Shown here in pieces: positions 62,503-64,000 of a stretch of DNA of 64,000 nt. Under the pieces are notes generated by a model, which worked only from the letters and a program-made list of their open reading frames with translations, was not told the DNA's origin and did not search any database. Every line of letters begins with the position of its first letter. Positions within the stretch are counted from its first letter, which is position 1. The DNA lies in contig VSOC01000001.1 in assembly GCA_009774615.1 (NCBI GenBank), positions 33,952 through 97,951 on the forward strand, given 5' to 3'. The position numbers and the translations under genes were made by a program. The stretch comes from Lachnospiraceae bacterium. Its GTDB lineage: Bacteria > Bacillota > Clostridia > Lachnospirales > Lachnospiraceae.

Positions 62503-63615
62503 ATGAATGAAGCGATGGAAGGAATAAGATGTATTTTTGCGGGAAAGAAGCGCAGAGGAAGGCGGATAAGATTTAGAAAATCGAATTTCAGAAAAATGAA
62601 ATCAGGACGAAAAAATATCCTGCAAAGGGGAAGAAGTCGGGAAGGGCTAGAACTGCGGACGGACCTGGCTCTGGAAGAGAAGGAGAGATTTCAGGGAAAT
62701 GGCGGGGAGGTCAGGGGAGTTTCCCTGCGGGAATGGGATTATTCGGAAGAAAAAATCAAGGTTACGGAGGTAAAGGTTCTCAATGAACAGGGGGCAAAGG
62801 CTATGGGCAAGGAGATGGGAACCTACCTTACCATTGAAGCCCGGGGACTGGAAGAACAGGAAAAGGAGTTTGATGAGGTGCTGGCAAAAAAGACAGCAGG
62901 TCAGCTTAAGAAGCTGGTTTGCGGGCTTAAAGAGGGCGGGAAGAGCGGAATGGAAACGAAAAGATTAAAAGTTTTGGTGGTGGGTCTTGGAAACCTCTAT
63001 GTGACGCCGGATTCCCTTGGCCCAAGGGTTTTGCAGCATCTTCCCATGACCAGACATTTTGATGTGCAGTACGGCAGAGGGTTTTTAAAGGAGCACCAGA
63101 TGGCATCCGTCAGCGGGATTGCGCCGGGAGTGATGGCACAGACGGGGATGGAAACGGCGGAAATTTTAAAGGGTGTGGTCGAAGAAACCAAGCCGGAACT
63201 GGTTATTGCCATCGATGCATTGGCAGCCAGGAGCGTACATCGCCTGGGCTGTACCATTCAGCTTACGGATACGGGAATCCGCCCGGGTTCCGGTGTCGGC
63301 AATCACCGGAGCGGACTGACAAAAGAGAGTCTGGGTGTGCCGGTTCTGGCAGTGGGCGTTCCTACCGTGGTCGGTGCGGCGGCTATCGTGCAGGATACGA
63401 TTGGGGCGCTGGTAAAAGCGCTGGAAGGCGGAAACGGCACCAGGGGAGCGGGACAGTATCTGGGCAGTCTGGAGCCGGAAGAACAGTATGCCCTGATTCG
63501 TGAACTGCTGGAGCCGGAGTTTGGCCCGATGTTTGTGACGCCGCCGGATATTGAGGAGCGGGTGGAGAAACTGGGAGAGGTGATTTCCCGGGCGATTGAG
63601 CTTGCACTGATGTGA
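62503..63615 (+). CDS. gpr: GPR spore endopeptidase
   Basis: A 370-aa protease that degrades small acid-soluble spore proteins at germination and is made as an inactive precursor. LELRTDLALEEKERF is the region of the activation cut; VVGLGNLYVTPDSLGPRV, GIAPGVMAQTGMETAEIL, VIAIDALAARSV, TDTGIRPGSGVGNHR and PTVVGAAAIV are core motifs. The segment before RTDLA is about 50 residues and very basic, longer than the short propeptide usual in Bacillus; the ATG at 62596 would give a shorter one. Presence of gpr followed by a spoIIP-like gene is the standard order and shows that the organism forms spores. Confidence 0.93.
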   Translation: MNEAMEGIRCIFAGKKRRGRRIRFRKSNFRKMKSGRKNILQRGRSREGLELRTDLALEEKERFQGNGGEVRGVSLREWDYSEEKIKVTEVKVLNEQGAKAMGKEMGTYLTIEARGLEEQEKEFDEVLAKKTAGQLKKLVCGLKEGGKSGMETKRLKVLVVGLGNLYVTPDSLGPRVLQHLPMTRHFDVQYGRGFLKEHQMASVSGIAPGVMAQTGMETAEILKGVVEETKPELVIAIDALAARSVHRLGCTIQLTDTGIRPGSGVGNHRSGLTKESLGVPVLAVGVPTVVGAAAIVQDTIGALVKALEGGNGTRGAGQYLGSLEPEEQYALIRELLEPEFGPMFVTPPDIEERVEKLGEVISRAIELALM

Positions 63616-63753
63616 ATGTATATTGTCTGCACAGGAAAGCAAGATTATGGTTCAGGGACAGGATTTTTTGCATAGGATAGTAAATAGAAAAATGGTTGCT
63701 GTGAATATGTGAACAGCAGCGAAAAAGGAAACAGGGCAGGTGACGGCAGGCGG

Positions 63754-64000
63754 ATGAGGTGGAATAAAAGGATGGTTTTTAGGCGAGGATTACGGGATAA
63801 AGGCGTAAAGAAGCTGTGGAGGATGATCGCTGCCCTGGGGATTTTTTTGGTGCTGGGAAAGGCTTTGACCATGGCATCGGCGTTAAAGGCTGAAGGAGAA
63901 TGGTTTGGAAAAGAGCAGGAGAGGGCATTGTTTTCTTATTTATGGAATCATTTTTATCCGACACCGGCCTGGGAGGGGGAATCCGGGAAGGAGGATTATC
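63754..64000 (+). CDS. spoIIP: Stage II sporulation protein P, N-terminal fragment
   Basis: Open frame running off the right edge. The product begins with a basic stretch (MRWNKRMVFRRGLRDKGVKK), one membrane segment (MIAALGIFLVLGKALTMA) and then soluble sequence. SpoIIP is a membrane-anchored peptidoglycan amidase/endopeptidase for engulfment and its gene usually follows gpr, which is the main reason for the call; the catalytic domain is outside the window. The start is uncertain: 63754 (AGGTGA eleven bases before), 63772 (AGGTGG nine bases before) or a GTG at 63709. Confidence 0.6.
   Translation, partial: MRWNKRMVFRRGLRDKGVKKLWRMIAALGIFLVLGKALTMASALKAEGEWFGKEQERALFSYLWNHFYPTPAWEGESGKEDY

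Overview
The window looks like a chromosome segment of an anaerobic, spore-forming member of the Clostridia, most likely Lachnospiraceae. This rests on spore genes at the right end (gpr, the start of a spoIIP-like gene), an Hnd-type electron-bifurcating [FeFe] hydrogenase operon, a complex-I-like Mrp antiporter operon, and strong Shine-Dalgarno sites with heavily overlapping genes. I see no rRNA gene, tRNA gene or CRISPR array.

Positions 1-19667 form an AT-rich accessory island read left to right. It starts inside a cysteine desulfurase gene that runs off the left edge. It continues with a broken Mrr-type nuclease gene, a NERD-UvrD helicase and an AddB-like partner with C-terminal cysteines, a SNF2 helicase, a RecQ-like helicase, a 264-aa protein, a large P-loop ATPase, a 220-aa protein, a GHKL (Hsp90-like) ATPase and a 330-aa unknown. 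Most junctions are under 25 bases or overlap, so this reads as one operon. The SNF2 - RecQ-like - small protein - ATPase run recalls the restriction half of the 7-deazaguanine DNA system (DpdE-DpdF-DpdG-DpdH). The cysteine desulfurase instead suggests sulfur-based (phosphorothioate) DNA modification. The combination is the most interesting part of the window; the modification genes, if present, should lie left of position 1.

Positions 19668-20120 hold debris at the island edge. Base composition then shifts to a more GC-rich core genome. A stand-alone HTH regulator (20121-21455) faces a leftward sensory-hydrogenase operon (PHP phosphoesterase, DRTGG protein, HydS-like Fe-S protein, RsbW-like ATPase, second DRTGG protein). 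Divergent from it is the rightward operon hndA - ATP-binding protein - hndB - hndC - hndD, which encodes an NAD/ferredoxin-linked [FeFe] hydrogenase. These two units probably form a H2-metabolism locus.

Positions 30346-37762 are a patchwork: rlmI-like methyltransferase, a frameshifted lipoprotein gene, ybaK, a HAD phosphatase inserted between gene remnants, a TauE/SafE exporter with its MarR regulator, a TetR regulator and a fucO-type alcohol dehydrogenase. Positions 37786-42543 carry a lipoprotein amidohydrolase behind a leader with an intrinsic terminator, followed by a two-component pair whose response regulator has a DUF2294-like output domain. Positions 42660-52555 are an eleven-gene Mrp-like cation/proton antiporter operon with four separate NuoL/M/N-type subunits and a fused MbhE-MnhB subunit.

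The right part (52821-64000) holds an ABC exporter, a DegV protein, a sensor kinase without an adjacent response regulator but with a GerMN lipoprotein, comEC, holA, rpsT (leftward), gpr and the beginning of spoIIP.
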